Source: JADKCL01 sp046329055 (GTDB lineage Bacteria; Bacteroidota; Bacteroidia; J057; JADKCL01). From it: a stretch of 64,000 nt of DNA. The stretch lies in NCBI GenBank assembly GCA_046329055.1, contig JAXLVK010000026.1, positions 1 through 64,000 of the forward strand, in the 5' to 3' direction. A model generated the notes under the pieces. That model searched no databases and was not told the DNA's origin. It saw nothing but the letters and a program-made list of their open reading frames with translations. Below, one piece after another: positions 31,533 to 41,107 of the stretch. Both the position numbers and the translations under genes were made by a program. Within the stretch, counting starts at the first letter, position 1. Each line of letters starts with the position of its first letter.

Positions 31533-31986
31533 TTACTGGTAATTGATGACAAAGCTGCGTTGGCTCAGCGGGGCAGGTATCGCCCGCGCCTTGCCGTTTC
31601 GGACTTCGTAGATGGTGGAGATGGTGTATTGCAAGCTGAAGGTTCGCCCGCCTTCCGTCGCACGGCCAATCGAGAAATTGCTGCCCTGGTCGGCTGGTAT
31701 CTTGAATCGACCGACCACGGAAGTGCTGCCCATTTGGCGGGGTGATGAGAGGACCAATTCCTTTGCAATGTATTGGGATTGAGGATTCCCAGCAACATTG
31801 GTGATGATCACGCGGACATCCGGAAAAGCCGTTGGCGGGTAGGATGATCGGCTTACCAATCGGAATCAACGAGTCCCTGATTTGCAATTGGATGGAAAAG
31901 GGGGAGGAGACTTGCTGCGCGGAAAGGATGGATTTACCGCCGACCAACAGCAGTGCCAGGCTCAGGATGACCAATACTCTTTTCAT
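31533..31986 (-). pseudogene. secreted protein, one frameshift
   Basis: The ATG at 31986 starts a signal peptide (MKRVLVILSLALLLVGGKS), continuing FSIQLQIRDSLIPIGKPIILP. Near 31840 the protein-like frame moves by one base to FPDVRVIITNVAGNPQSQ and runs to the stop at 31533, ending LSQRSFVINYQ. The restored product of about 150 residues is a small secreted beta protein of unknown role. Confidence 0.7.
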
Positions 31987-32052
31987 AGCGGTGAAAGCTT
32001 TGACCAAAGACCGGATCCCCAACTCTGGGTTGCATCCATCCAGCCTTGAAGA

Positions 32053-32733
32053 TCAATTTAGCCCTTTTTCGCCGAGTTTCTTTTCCCATTGCCCGAAATC
32101 TTTACTCGGGAACATCGCCTTGAAATCTTCCCAATTTTCCTTCAATTGCTCGAAATCAGCTTGGAAAATCGCGTCGGAGGGGCTGGCTTCAGAAAACAAG
32201 AGTTGCCAGTTCAGGATGCCCATGAAGACGGCGAGGTGCTCGTAGTAGTCCTTGAAACCGATGCTCAAGGGTACAACCCGGCCTCGGCGGCAGTACACCA
32301 GGCTGTTGGGGAGCTTGGGAGGGGAGCCGGAACCAACGACCACTGCCGTAAATGTCTGTGCCACACTTGGTTGGTCGATCACCCGAACCTTGGCGAGCAA
32401 GGATCTATCCTCCGGTGTCGCGCCCTGCTTGGCGACCCAAGGCTCTGATTCCAGCAGAAATTCCTGTGGATCAATGAGGTGAAATGAGCCTTCTCCGCGA
32501 CCCTGTCGATTGCGGATCACGTGGTAGGATATGCTGTTGCCTTTTGTGAGGGTGATGATCTGTCCCAACCAATCCTCCACATCAAATCCTGCTTCCCGCA
32601 GTTCCGACATGCCGCTGCGTTTTCGGCTCTCGCTCGGTGGGTCAAACTGACTCTTGCAGTCCATGACCTTGATATCCGGGCAGTTCTGCAGCAGTCGTTT
32701 GAAACTCGAGAATTCTATAGTGAGGTTCTTCAT
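32053..32733 (-). CDS. hypothetical protein
   Basis: 226 residues, acidic and soluble, without signal or membrane segment. The C terminus is helical and Trp-rich (FEQLKENWEDFKAMFPSKDF). The N-terminal part has DPPSESRKRSGMSELREAG, then GQIITLTKGNSISYHVIRN. I do not recognise the family. It is separated from its neighbours by short gaps and has no clear operon partner. Confidence 0.7.
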   Translation of the reverse strand: MKNLTIEFSSFKRLLQNCPDIKVMDCKSQFDPPSESRKRSGMSELREAGFDVEDWLGQIITLTKGNSISYHVIRNRQGRGEGSFHLIDPQEFLLESEPWVAKQGATPEDRSLLAKVRVIDQPSVAQTFTAVVVGSGSPPKLPNSLVYCRRGRVVPLSIGFKDYYEHLAVFMGILNWQLLFSEASPSDAIFQADFEQLKENWEDFKAMFPSKDFGQWEKKLGEKGLN

Positions 32734-32872
32734 TGGTTATCCAGCAAAGGCGAAAAGTTAGTGAAGCATAGTCGAGGAAGCAAATCGTGTGCCCATTTCC
32801 AAACGTCTGAGACGGTTTTTCTGACGTGCACGATGGCAGTGCGCTACGTGGAATCCGCTGCGCGCCTCCGTC

Positions 32873-33811
32873 TCAGAGAAGCCTGTCGATCAGTGCATTG
32901 AGCCCGTCGAAGTCCATCGCTGCGCCACCACATACCACCACCAAGATGGTATCAGCGTCGCTGATCTTGGGGCTCGGTAGATAAACAGTGGACAGCGCCG
33001 CGCCGCAGGAAGCCTCGACCAATACGCCCAAGTCATTCGCAAAGGACCGCACTGCCCCGACTGCCTCGGCGTCCGTGCACACATGGCTCTGAATATTCCG
33101 ACGCTTGCTCCAATCAAATGCCTGGGCTGCCACCCGCCGCGCCCCCAAAGTCGTCGCCACAGTATCGATCTTGTCCAGGGTCACGAGCTTTCCCGCCTCC
33201 AATGCTGCGTGATAGCTTGCTGCTCCCTCCGTTTCTGCCGCGATCATCGATGCCCGTTTCCATCCATACCGCTCCATGCCTTGCAAGATGCCTGCAAGCA
33301 ATCCGCCTCCGCCCACTGCTGCCACGACAATATCGGGTTCCGGCATCTGGGTCACGCATTCGTCGATGAGGGTGGAATGTCCTTCCCACAGCAAGGCATC
33401 ATCGAAAGGCGAGACATAGTAGCCTCCCGTCCTCCCTACAAGTTCCAATGCCAATTCATTCGCATCATTCCACGATTCCCCATGCACCTGCACGGTCGCA
33501 CCCTCACCTGCGATGAGCGTGCGCATGCGCTCAGGCGTGCTCTGCGGGACCACGACGTGGACGCGTCCGCCCAATCGAGCGGCAGCATAGGCGAGCGAGT
33601 AGCCTGCGTTTCCACCGGAGGAGGCGATGAAATCGCGTTGGCCTTCAGCGATTTTGGTGGTGACGAGGTGCCCCATGCCCCGGAGTTTGAAACTCCGCGT
33701 GGGTTGGTGGGACTCCATTTTGAAATAGACACGCTTGCCCAAGCGGGCATTCAGCGCATGACTTTCCAAAAGCGGAGTGGCGAGGTGCAGGGACGACTTT
33801 GGATTTTCCAT
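32873..33811 (-). CDS. PLP-dependent serine/threonine dehydratase-like
   Basis: 312 residues. Fold-type II PLP enzyme: the lysine is in RSFKLRGM, the substrate loop in SSGGNAGYSLAYA, and the phosphate-binding loop in GGGGLLAG. The family deaminates serine or threonine. It lacks a C-terminal ACT domain, so it would be the unregulated type. The start overlaps the stop of the upstream gene, so the two are translationally coupled. Confidence 0.88.
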   Translation of the reverse strand: MENPKSSLHLATPLLESHALNARLGKRVYFKMESHQPTRSFKLRGMGHLVTTKIAEGQRDFIASSGGNAGYSLAYAAARLGGRVHVVVPQSTPERMRTLIAGEGATVQVHGESWNDANELALELVGRTGGYYVSPFDDALLWEGHSTLIDECVTQMPEPDIVVAAVGGGGLLAGILQGMERYGWKRASMIAAETEGAASYHAALEAGKLVTLDKIDTVATTLGARRVAAQAFDWSKRRNIQSHVCTDAEAVGAVRSFANDLGVLVEASCGAALSTVYLPSPKISDADTILVVVCGGAAMDFDGLNALIDRLL

Positions 33812-35103
33812 CAATCACTGAACCAATGAATGCCGCTGATGTTACAGGCATCGCACCAATAAAAGTAGGCCATTCCTTCCACGCCCCATTCGAGTTTGCG
33901 GCCGTCGGCCATGGGGGCGGAGCTGTCAAGCTCCATCAGGAAGCGCATGGTGCGTTTGCAGCGTTTGCACTCTGGGTAAAAGGTACTGGAAATGAACACC
34001 GGAGGGCCGCCAAGGCGGTAGTGATTGTGCCCATAGATGTACCGCTGAAAGTACCAAGCGGGGCTTTGGTGTGAAAAACGAACCTTGGCCGAGCGAATGT
34101 AGGGTGTCGTGGGTTCGCCCCGGCTGCCGCTGTCGAGGACGGTGACCGCCCCATTGGCGTGGTGGAGCTGATAGGTCACTCCAGGGGTGAGGAGGACGAG
34201 GTCGAGGTCCGCCGCGAAGATGAGCCTTTGCAAGCCCTTGATTTTCAGGTGTGCTGGAATGGGATCGAGGTTCAGAAGGTGATGGATGTGGATCGTGCGT
34301 CCTTGGGCATCTTGCGCCTTCATTTTCCCGCCAAAGGTGTATTCGCCCTTGATGGGATGGGGGACTCGAAATGTCTCGTGGTCGGTGGGCTCCAGCAGAT
34401 AGTCGGCGGGGAAGTGCATGTGCCAAACCTCCTCAGGATAAAGCCGGTACAGGTCGTTGCCTTGCCAGATCATTCCCTGCTCGATCAGGTGATTGTTCAG
34501 GGTTTCCGTGGTGAGGTTGAGGCCCTCGATCAGCTTGCGGGGAACTTGGAGGCGGTTGCGGACGGTGTCCTTCGCCCAGCTCGTCAAGGCCGGCCTGTCA
34601 ATGAGAAAGGCGGCGCTCAATGCACGGCATTGCTCGTCGGGGTCGTGCTCCTCCATCTGCACCTGAAACCGGAGGAAATCCTCATAGGCGGCTCCGAACC
34701 GCTTCCACATCATGCTTGCGACATGGCCAGGAAATTGGATGCGGGCATTGTAGAGCAGGTCCAGGTTGTCGGCGAAGTACTCCGGGAATGCCCGCAGCGC
34801 TGCCTCGACGAAGGAAACGCCATTTTCGACACCAGTCACCGATGGGTGCTTGGGTCGATTCTTGGCAAATTTTCGCAGCAAGTCCATGACCGTGTCGCCC
34901 CAAAACTGGACCGGAAAGGTCTCCATCATGGACACGAAGGGCGACTTCTTGCGGTACTTGACCTTCAGCTCCAGCAGGATGAGCATGTAGTAATGGAGCT
35001 CCTTGGGGCGAAAATTCAGGAGAAACTCCATCCGGGGCTTGCCTTTGTTCTCAGCAAACTTCGTCTCAAACGCCTCAATGAATTCCTTGGGATCGTCGGT
35101 CAT
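33811..35103 (-). CDS. hypothetical protein with C-terminal zinc ribbon
   Basis: 430 residues. The N-terminal half is helical (LLNFRPKELHYYMLILLELK). The C-terminal 70 residues have two cysteine pairs (CKRC and CDAC) with a DUF1963-like stretch (RTMRFLMELDSSAP) between them, consistent with a zinc ribbon. It overlaps the dehydratase gene by one or more bases. Function unknown. Confidence 0.75.
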   Translation of the reverse strand: MTDDPKEFIEAFETKFAENKGKPRMEFLLNFRPKELHYYMLILLELKVKYRKKSPFVSMMETFPVQFWGDTVMDLLRKFAKNRPKHPSVTGVENGVSFVEAALRAFPEYFADNLDLLYNARIQFPGHVASMMWKRFGAAYEDFLRFQVQMEEHDPDEQCRALSAAFLIDRPALTSWAKDTVRNRLQVPRKLIEGLNLTTETLNNHLIEQGMIWQGNDLYRLYPEEVWHMHFPADYLLEPTDHETFRVPHPIKGEYTFGGKMKAQDAQGRTIHIHHLLNLDPIPAHLKIKGLQRLIFAADLDLVLLTPGVTYQLHHANGAVTVLDSGSRGEPTTPYIRSAKVRFSHQSPAWYFQRYIYGHNHYRLGGPPVFISSTFYPECKRCKRTMRFLMELDSSAPMADGRKLEWGVEGMAYFYWCDACNISGIHWFSD

Positions 35104-35157
35104 ACCTTGCCGAATCTATTCAATTTTCAGCAAAGCCCGCAGCCTCCGAGCGGCGAT

Positions 35158-37893
35158 CTAGTAATTCCACTTGTTTTTGAAGGAATCGTAGAAGGTGAAT
35201 CCGATCTTAAATTGGTTCCCGATCGCATTAGCATAGTTGGAGTAGGACACACAATAGTAGCCGCCAAGCTTGAAACGCTGCCTGTGGATACGGAACGGGA
35301 GCTGCACGCCACCGAAGATCTCGCTGTGGAAGAAGTCGATCTCGTGCATGTAAAGCATGCCCGCACCTGCGGTGAATTGGATCGGCGTATGCTTCAGAAC
35401 CGGAATTTTGTTGCTGAGGGCGCTCCCAAAATCATGCAGGTAATTCAGCTGAATGAAGGGATTGGTCGTGCTTAGCGTGGTGTCCAGGTTTTGGAGGGAG
35501 CGGAGGGGGTTCGCAAAGAAGACAGGGTCGGAGCCACGGAAAAACCTGTAATCCGTGAAGCGGATGTTGTTTTTCTGGAGGTAGGAGCCTGCATATACTG
35601 CCCAGCGTGAGATGCCCATGGTGCCGATGCGCATTTCGTCCGTGGCCATCAACTCGACGTAGTCGAAGTTGATCTTGCTGCCCTTGATACCAGGCACAGC
35701 CTTTCGGTACTCCAACTCGAAGGTGGGCCATTTGCTGCCGACGATGACCTTGCGGTACGGCTCGGTGTAGAATTTTTGGCCAGGGATCCACTTGAGTTTG
35801 GCGATGATGCGCGCCTCCGTGAAGGGATCGAAGACTTGCGGCGAGTTGGATGAGCCAAACAATTCCTGTGACCATTGCTCAAGTTGCAGGTCCGCAATGG
35901 TTTGATAATCTGCCAGCTCCGCCCCGACATCAAGGAAGAGGCCGTTGATGAGTTCCATCTCATGGCCGAAGCCATAGAGCTTCTTGCGCATGTAATTGCT
36001 CCGGCTGAAGATCGTGACGATGGTCGAGTAGGAGTTCACCATCTCGTACTTGTCGCCATACTTCACGTAGCCACTCGCGAAATGCTTGGGATTGTAGAGG
36101 AAGCCGACCTTGACCTCACCGCGCAGATCCTCGTTTACCACGCCATAGTCAATGTTGCCGCTGATGTTGATGCGGTGGTATTTGGTCCAGCGCTTGGAAA
36201 CGCTGCCGCCGATCACGTGCCGGTAGCCGCCCACGCCGAAGAACCGCATTTGTTGCACAATCGGGTCCACATTGAAGGTCATGCCTTGTTTGCGCATCCG
36301 GAAACTCATGCCGTTCAAGAGGACGTCCCAGATGCTCAGTCGGTTGAAAATGCTGTCCTGCTCGCGCAGATAGGGTTCACTGTGGCGGTAGCGGTACACG
36401 CTGTCTTGGTACCGGATGAACTCCGCCTCGGCCTCCTTCAAGCTGATGGGTCGCGCTTCCCAGTACAGGCTGTCCTTTTCAAATGCCGTTTGCTCGACCT
36501 TCCGGAGCTCGTTTCTGAAATAGTTTTTGGGATGCTTGACGTCCAATTGGTAGTCGGTGTGCAGGGCGATCGTGTTGCCGTAGTACATGACCTTGCCGTC
36601 CTTCACATTGTAGTAGTAATCCTCGCGCGCCTTGACCCAGCGTTGGTCATCGGTGCGCTCGTAGTTGTGGATCACCTGGAAATAGCGGAAGTAGTTCAGG
36701 TTCGTGGGCAGGATCTGGAAATTCACGCTTTTGATCGCCCAGGAGCCCTCCTCGATGTACAATTCGCCCTTGAAAAATGGGCCCTCCGAGTTGCGGGGCG
36801 TCACCAAGATTTTGTGGACGAGGCGCCCGTCCTCGATGAAACTCTCCTCCAGGTGATACTTGTAGCTCAGGTTCCACGAGGTGGCACTGAGCGGGGAAAT
36901 GAAGGGTTGATCGGAGAGTTTCGGGACGGTGACCAGGTTGTGGTAGAAATTGAAATCCGCGTCCGAGACGTCCAAGTAGAAGAGGTAGGGGTTGTTGGTC
37001 TCAGTCTCGTAGCGTTCCGAATCGTCGCCCGCGACCGTGATGGTCACCGAGCGGCTGCGTTTTTCCGAAAAGTCGCGGTAGCCATGGACCACCGACTTGA
37101 ACTGCTCGGGGTATTGGTAGTAGGTGGTGGACTGGCTTTCGATGAAATTCAGCTTGGGGCGCTCGTCTTTTTTCCTCGTGATGAGGTTGCCACGCTTCTT
37201 TTGAGCGCGCAAGGAATCGAGCGAACCGTCCTTGAGGCTTGCATGGTGCGGCGGCTCGGCAAGGCTGTCGCGGATCGCTTTTTTCCGCGCCTTGGCTTCC
37301 TGACGGGCGATCTTTTTGGCCTCCATTTTCTCGAAGAACTTGCTCCCGATCTCAATGGAGCCATTGTCAGCAACGCCAGTCGTGGTGTCTTGCACGGGTG
37401 CATCGACCGTGTCTCGGAATGTGGTCGCGCTCTTGCGGTACAGGGTGTCCACCTCCAAGGATGCCTTGAGGTAGGTCTCGCATTTGTAGCTGTCGAATTG
37501 CTTGATGTATTGCTTTTTGTTGGCGATCACCTTTTCCATGATCGCGTAGGCGGGATCTTTCCGACCAGCCGTCAGGGTCACCGTTTCAATCTCGACACCC
37601 TCGTCCTCCAGGGTCACGTCCATTGTCATCGGGGCGCCTTTCACGACCAAGTCCTTCACCATGGTCTTGTAACCCAGGGATGAAAATGCCAGCCGATAGG
37701 TGCCATTGGCGAGGTCCATGTAGTACTCACCCTTGATGTTGGTGACGACGCCGCTCGTGGTGTTTTCGAGGTAAACCTTGGCGTAGGGGATCGGCTCACC
37801 GTCGCTGTCGCGCACCACACCCTTGACTTGGTAAGCCCAAGCCTTGCAGGCAAATGCGAGAAAAATCGACGTGATGAGTAGAAGGTGTTTCAT
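35158..37893 (-). CDS. DUF5686 outer-membrane protein with carboxypeptidase-regulatory domain
   Basis: 911 residues from the ATG at 37893. A signal peptide is followed by a carboxypeptidase-regulatory-like domain (about 22-105: VKGVVRDSDGEPIPYAKVYL, then GEYYMDLANGTYRLAFSS). A long DUF5686 region with a basic/acidic linker (about 185-260) follows, and then a C-terminal beta barrel ending in an aromatic residue pair (KNKWNY). This family is common in Bacteroidota and is thought to sit in the outer membrane; its substrate is unknown. Monocistronic. Confidence 0.92.
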   Translation of the reverse strand: MKHLLLITSIFLAFACKAWAYQVKGVVRDSDGEPIPYAKVYLENTTSGVVTNIKGEYYMDLANGTYRLAFSSLGYKTMVKDLVVKGAPMTMDVTLEDEGVEIETVTLTAGRKDPAYAIMEKVIANKKQYIKQFDSYKCETYLKASLEVDTLYRKSATTFRDTVDAPVQDTTTGVADNGSIEIGSKFFEKMEAKKIARQEAKARKKAIRDSLAEPPHHASLKDGSLDSLRAQKKRGNLITRKKDERPKLNFIESQSTTYYQYPEQFKSVVHGYRDFSEKRSRSVTITVAGDDSERYETETNNPYLFYLDVSDADFNFYHNLVTVPKLSDQPFISPLSATSWNLSYKYHLEESFIEDGRLVHKILVTPRNSEGPFFKGELYIEEGSWAIKSVNFQILPTNLNYFRYFQVIHNYERTDDQRWVKAREDYYYNVKDGKVMYYGNTIALHTDYQLDVKHPKNYFRNELRKVEQTAFEKDSLYWEARPISLKEAEAEFIRYQDSVYRYRHSEPYLREQDSIFNRLSIWDVLLNGMSFRMRKQGMTFNVDPIVQQMRFFGVGGYRHVIGGSVSKRWTKYHRINISGNIDYGVVNEDLRGEVKVGFLYNPKHFASGYVKYGDKYEMVNSYSTIVTIFSRSNYMRKKLYGFGHEMELINGLFLDVGAELADYQTIADLQLEQWSQELFGSSNSPQVFDPFTEARIIAKLKWIPGQKFYTEPYRKVIVGSKWPTFELEYRKAVPGIKGSKINFDYVELMATDEMRIGTMGISRWAVYAGSYLQKNNIRFTDYRFFRGSDPVFFANPLRSLQNLDTTLSTTNPFIQLNYLHDFGSALSNKIPVLKHTPIQFTAGAGMLYMHEIDFFHSEIFGGVQLPFRIHRQRFKLGGYYCVSYSNYANAIGNQFKIGFTFYDSFKNKWNY

Positions 37894-38019
37894 GATCCAA
37901 AAACGAACCCCGGCCAATTTTGAAACCAGAGACCCCCATTAGATGTTTCGTGTGCCTCAGAGGTTGCGTCTCTCCGCAAATTTCTCTTCACCAAAGTATC
38001 TAGACTTGTCTTTGGTGCT

Positions 38020-38706
38020 TCAGGGCAGGATTTCGGCAAAGGTCGCTGCGGTCTGATGGCGGTCTGAGGCTACCGTCCCGGGCCGGAGAAGTTGGATGGT
38101 CTGCATGCCCGCCGCCTTGGCAGCGTCCAGTTCTTCTGGGACGTCGCTCAGAAAGAGAATTTCTCCAGCCGGCAATCCCAATGCGGTGCAAATATGTTCG
38201 TAAGACTTCACCTCGCGCTTGTGGCCGACGGCGGTATCGAAGTAGTCCGAAAAATAAGGCTTGAGGTCGCCTTCCGAGGTATGGCCGAAAAGCAAAATCT
38301 GCGCATCGACCGAGCCTGAGCTATAGACGCCCATTTTCATGCCTGACTTTTTCCAGCGCGCCAATGCAGGAGCCACATCGGGGTAAATATGGCTGGTGAA
38401 TGCCCCGGAGGTATAGCCCTCCTTCCAGATGTAACCTTGCAATGCCTTGAGGGCCCCATGTTTCCTGTCCTCTGCGATCCACTGCATGAGCAGGCCGATG
38501 CATTCATCCATGCTTGGATTTTCCAGGCCCATTTCCCGGCTCGCTGTGTCGCGGACCTGCGCCAAGGCGGATTTCACCCGGTCTTCACCCGCATGGGCGC
38601 GCACCCAATTCGGCAGGTGCGCCGATGAGTAGGGAAAGAGCACATCATGCACAAAACTGATCGAGGTGGTGGTTCCCTCGATGTCGGTAAGGATGTATTG
38701 GATCAT
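38020..38706 (-). CDS. mtnC: enolase-phosphatase E1
   Basis: 228 residues. HAD-family: the nucleophile motif is DIEGTTTS (Asp8), with YSSGS and FLSDVPEELDAA as later motifs. It converts 2,3-diketo-5-methylthiopentyl-1-phosphate to acireductone in methionine salvage. The start codon overlaps the stop of mtnD (TGATG), so translation is coupled. Confidence 0.95.
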   Translation of the reverse strand: MIQYILTDIEGTTTSISFVHDVLFPYSSAHLPNWVRAHAGEDRVKSALAQVRDTASREMGLENPSMDECIGLLMQWIAEDRKHGALKALQGYIWKEGYTSGAFTSHIYPDVAPALARWKKSGMKMGVYSSGSVDAQILLFGHTSEGDLKPYFSDYFDTAVGHKREVKSYEHICTALGLPAGEILFLSDVPEELDAAKAAGMQTIQLLRPGTVASDRHQTAATFAEILP

Positions 38707-39248
38707 CAGCCCGCGACCGCCATTTGGTTGTAGGTCACGTCGATCTTGGAGTCGGTGTACTGCGCCACCCAGCCACTGGGATCGATGAAGACGCGGATGC
38801 ACTTCACATAGCGCTTCGGACCAAAGTCGAACCAGTGCTTGGTGCCAGCGGGGACGGAGATGAGGTCGCCCTTCTCGCATTGGAGGCAGAAGATCGGATC
38901 CTTGCCGTTTTCCAGATTGAACCAGAACAGGCCCTCGCCATCGACGAAGTAGCGCACCTCATCCTCGCTGTGAACGTGCTCGGAGAGGAATTTTTTGGCG
39001 ATTTCCTCTATGTTGGGCAGGCCGGGGTGGACGTTGACCACGTCGGCGACTTTGTAGCCGTTGGCGGACATGTAGGGATCGAGTTGCTCGGCGTAGGCAG
39101 CCAAGACGGCGGCTTGATCTGCGTCCACGGGCAGGTCACCCTTGGTTTCCCACTGTTCGAAGAGGATGCCGCGGGCATTGAAGTATGCTTTGATCTCGCT
39201 CGCGTCGGACGAACGGTAGTTTTGGCCAGGGATATGAAGAATTGCCAT
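38706..39248 (-). CDS. mtnD: acireductone dioxygenase
   Basis: 180 residues, cupin fold. Metal ligands are in HVHSEDEVR (two His and a Glu) and KHWFDFG (third His). It acts on acireductone in methionine salvage; Fe or Ni decides the product. It lies between mtnB (14 bp upstream) and mtnC, forming a salvage operon. Confidence 0.95.
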   Translation of the reverse strand: MAILHIPGQNYRSSDASEIKAYFNARGILFEQWETKGDLPVDADQAAVLAAYAEQLDPYMSANGYKVADVVNVHPGLPNIEEIAKKFLSEHVHSEDEVRYFVDGEGLFWFNLENGKDPIFCLQCEKGDLISVPAGTKHWFDFGPKRYVKCIRVFIDPSGWVAQYTDSKIDVTYNQMAVAG

Positions 39249-39262
39249 TCTCGTCGAAAAAA

Positions 39263-39898
39263 TTAGATCGTTTTCAATTTGTAAACCACTTCAAAGAGGA
39301 ACTCCAGGACCTCCATTTGGCGCTTGGTGGAGGCGATGTCGGTTCCCCAAGTATAGAGACCATGGCCTTGAAGGAGGAAGCCTTGCGGCTCGCCATGCTT
39401 CTCGAACCAGCGTCCGATCTTCTCCGCCAGCGCTGGAATGTCCTGCGAGTTTTCAAAAATCGGAATACGTACACTGACCTCGTGGGTTTTGATGTCACGC
39501 AGACCTTTCAGGACCTCGAAGCCTTCCAAGTCCATGTGCCCCTTCTTGGCCTTGGCGACAGACCAGACCGTGTTGTAAACGGAGTGGGAGTGCAGCACAC
39601 AGTGGGCGTCGGGGAAGCATTCGTAGAGCAGGACATGCAGTTGGGTTTCGGCGCTCGTCTTGCGCTCATCGTCGAGCGGCTTGCCGCTGGCATCCACGTG
39701 AATGAAGTCCGATGCTGCAAATGCCCCCTTGTCGATCCCGCTGGCGGACACGTAAAAATCGGCGTCCTCGCCCATTCGGAAGGAGTAATTCGAGCTGGTG
39801 GCAGGCGCCCAGCCATGGCTGTGGAGGAAGTGGATGGTCTCCACCATGGTGGCCTTCAATGCCTCGGCCTCGCTCAGTTTCGTTGCCTCGATTTCCAT
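39263..39898 (-). CDS. mtnB: methylthioribulose-1-phosphate dehydratase
   Basis: 211 residues from the Met at 39898. Class II aldolase fold: VLHSHSVYNT and LLQGHGLYTWG hold the zinc histidines, with the catalytic Glu in SAETQLHVLLYE. First gene of mtnB-mtnD-mtnC. The other salvage genes (mtnA, mtnK or mtnW) are not in this window. Confidence 0.94.
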   Translation of the reverse strand: MEIEATKLSEAEALKATMVETIHFLHSHGWAPATSSNYSFRMGEDADFYVSASGIDKGAFAASDFIHVDASGKPLDDERKTSAETQLHVLLYECFPDAHCVLHSHSVYNTVWSVAKAKKGHMDLEGFEVLKGLRDIKTHEVSVRIPIFENSQDIPALAEKIGRWFEKHGEPQGFLLQGHGLYTWGTDIASTKRQMEVLEFLFEVVYKLKTI

Positions 39899-39981
39899 GG
39901 CGCAAATGAACGAAAAAACCGCGTGATCCGCGCAAATACCGAAGGGTTGGCAGCGCCCGGTCCGCGTCTGATCGACCTCAG

Positions 39982-40947
39982 CTAATGCGCGCCGGCTGGC
40001 CTGAGTTTGCTGGCAAATGCCTTCCGGAACTTCTCCACCTTGGGCTGGATCACCGCCCGGCAATAGCCCTGACCGGGATTGTCGAGGAAGTAGTTCTGAT
40101 GGTAGTCCTCAGCTGGGTAGTAGTTCGAAATCGGGCTGATTTCGGTGACAATCGGTTTGGGCCAAACCTGCTGCTCATCGAGTGCCTTCTTGAAGTGCTC
40201 GGCGCGCTGCCGCTGCTCATCGCTGTGGTAGAATACCGCAGACCTGTACTGTGTGCCCTCATCCGCCCCTTGGCGGTTCAGCGTAGTCGGGTCATGCGTC
40301 ATCCAGAAGACCTCGAGCAGTTCATCGTAGCTGATGACCTGCGGATCGAAAACGACCTGTATCACCTCCGCATGGCCAGTGAACCCACTGCAGACTTCCT
40401 TGTAGGTAGGCTTTTTGGCGTGGCCGTTCGAATACCCACTTTGGACGGAGATCACGCCATTGAGCTGCTGGAAGACCGCCTCGACGCACCAGAAACAGCC
40501 TGCGCCAAATGTCGCGGTCTCCATTCCGGAGGTTCCCTGGACATCTGCAACGGGAGGTAGGTTTTGCCCCTTCGGCACGAAATTCAAGGAGGCGGAGTTC
40601 ACGCAGTAGCGCATCCCGGTTGGGCGCGGACCGTCAGGAAAGAGGTGCCCAAGGTGCGCATCACAATTCGAGCAAGTCACCTCGGTGCGGACCATGCCAT
40701 GGCTCCCGTCCCTGTGCTCGGCGATGTTTTTCTTTTCCCAAGGGGCAAAGAAGCTCGGCCATCCCGTGCCACTGTTGAACTTGGTTTGAGAGTCAAAGAG
40801 GGGCGCGCCACAACAGACACAGGTATAGGTGCCCTCGTCGTGGTGATCCCAGAACTTGCCAGTGAATGCCCGCTCGGTCCCCTTCTGCCGGGTGACGTGG
40901 TACTCCATGGGACTGAGCTGGTTGCGCCAATCTTCTTCGGTTTTCAT
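39982..40947 (-). CDS. msrBA: bifunctional methionine sulfoxide reductase (MsrB-MsrA fusion)
   Basis: 321 residues from the Met at 40947. The MsrB domain comes first (about 1-140): zinc cysteine pairs CVCCG and CSNCD, catalytic Cys in MRYCVNSASL. The MsrA domain follows (about 155-310): GAGCFWCVEAVF with the catalytic Cys, and GYSNGHAKKPTY. It repairs both methionine sulfoxide isomers. It is 80 bp downstream of the mtnB start on the same strand but probably a separate unit. Confidence 0.95.
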   Translation of the reverse strand: MKTEEDWRNQLSPMEYHVTRQKGTERAFTGKFWDHHDEGTYTCVCCGAPLFDSQTKFNSGTGWPSFFAPWEKKNIAEHRDGSHGMVRTEVTCSNCDAHLGHLFPDGPRPTGMRYCVNSASLNFVPKGQNLPPVADVQGTSGMETATFGAGCFWCVEAVFQQLNGVISVQSGYSNGHAKKPTYKEVCSGFTGHAEVIQVVFDPQVISYDELLEVFWMTHDPTTLNRQGADEGTQYRSAVFYHSDEQRQRAEHFKKALDEQQVWPKPIVTEISPISNYYPAEDYHQNYFLDNPGQGYCRAVIQPKVEKFRKAFASKLRPAGAH

Positions 40948-41107
40948 GATGCGATCTTTTGTTGAGCTGCAGGCGGAGATTCTATCACTTTCTGCCAGCC
41001 GCAAGATAACTATGGTCTGGGGGCGATTGTTTGGCACCCGACAGGGCGATCCTCCAATGCGTGTTTTTCGTCCCCTCCATTCCGCACCTTTCCCTAATTT
41101 GCGGCAA

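Noticed and set aside
35875..37683. 602-residue plus-strand reading frame
   Set aside because: Antisense shadow of the DUF5686 gene, with His/Val/Asp-rich composition typical of reversed frames.
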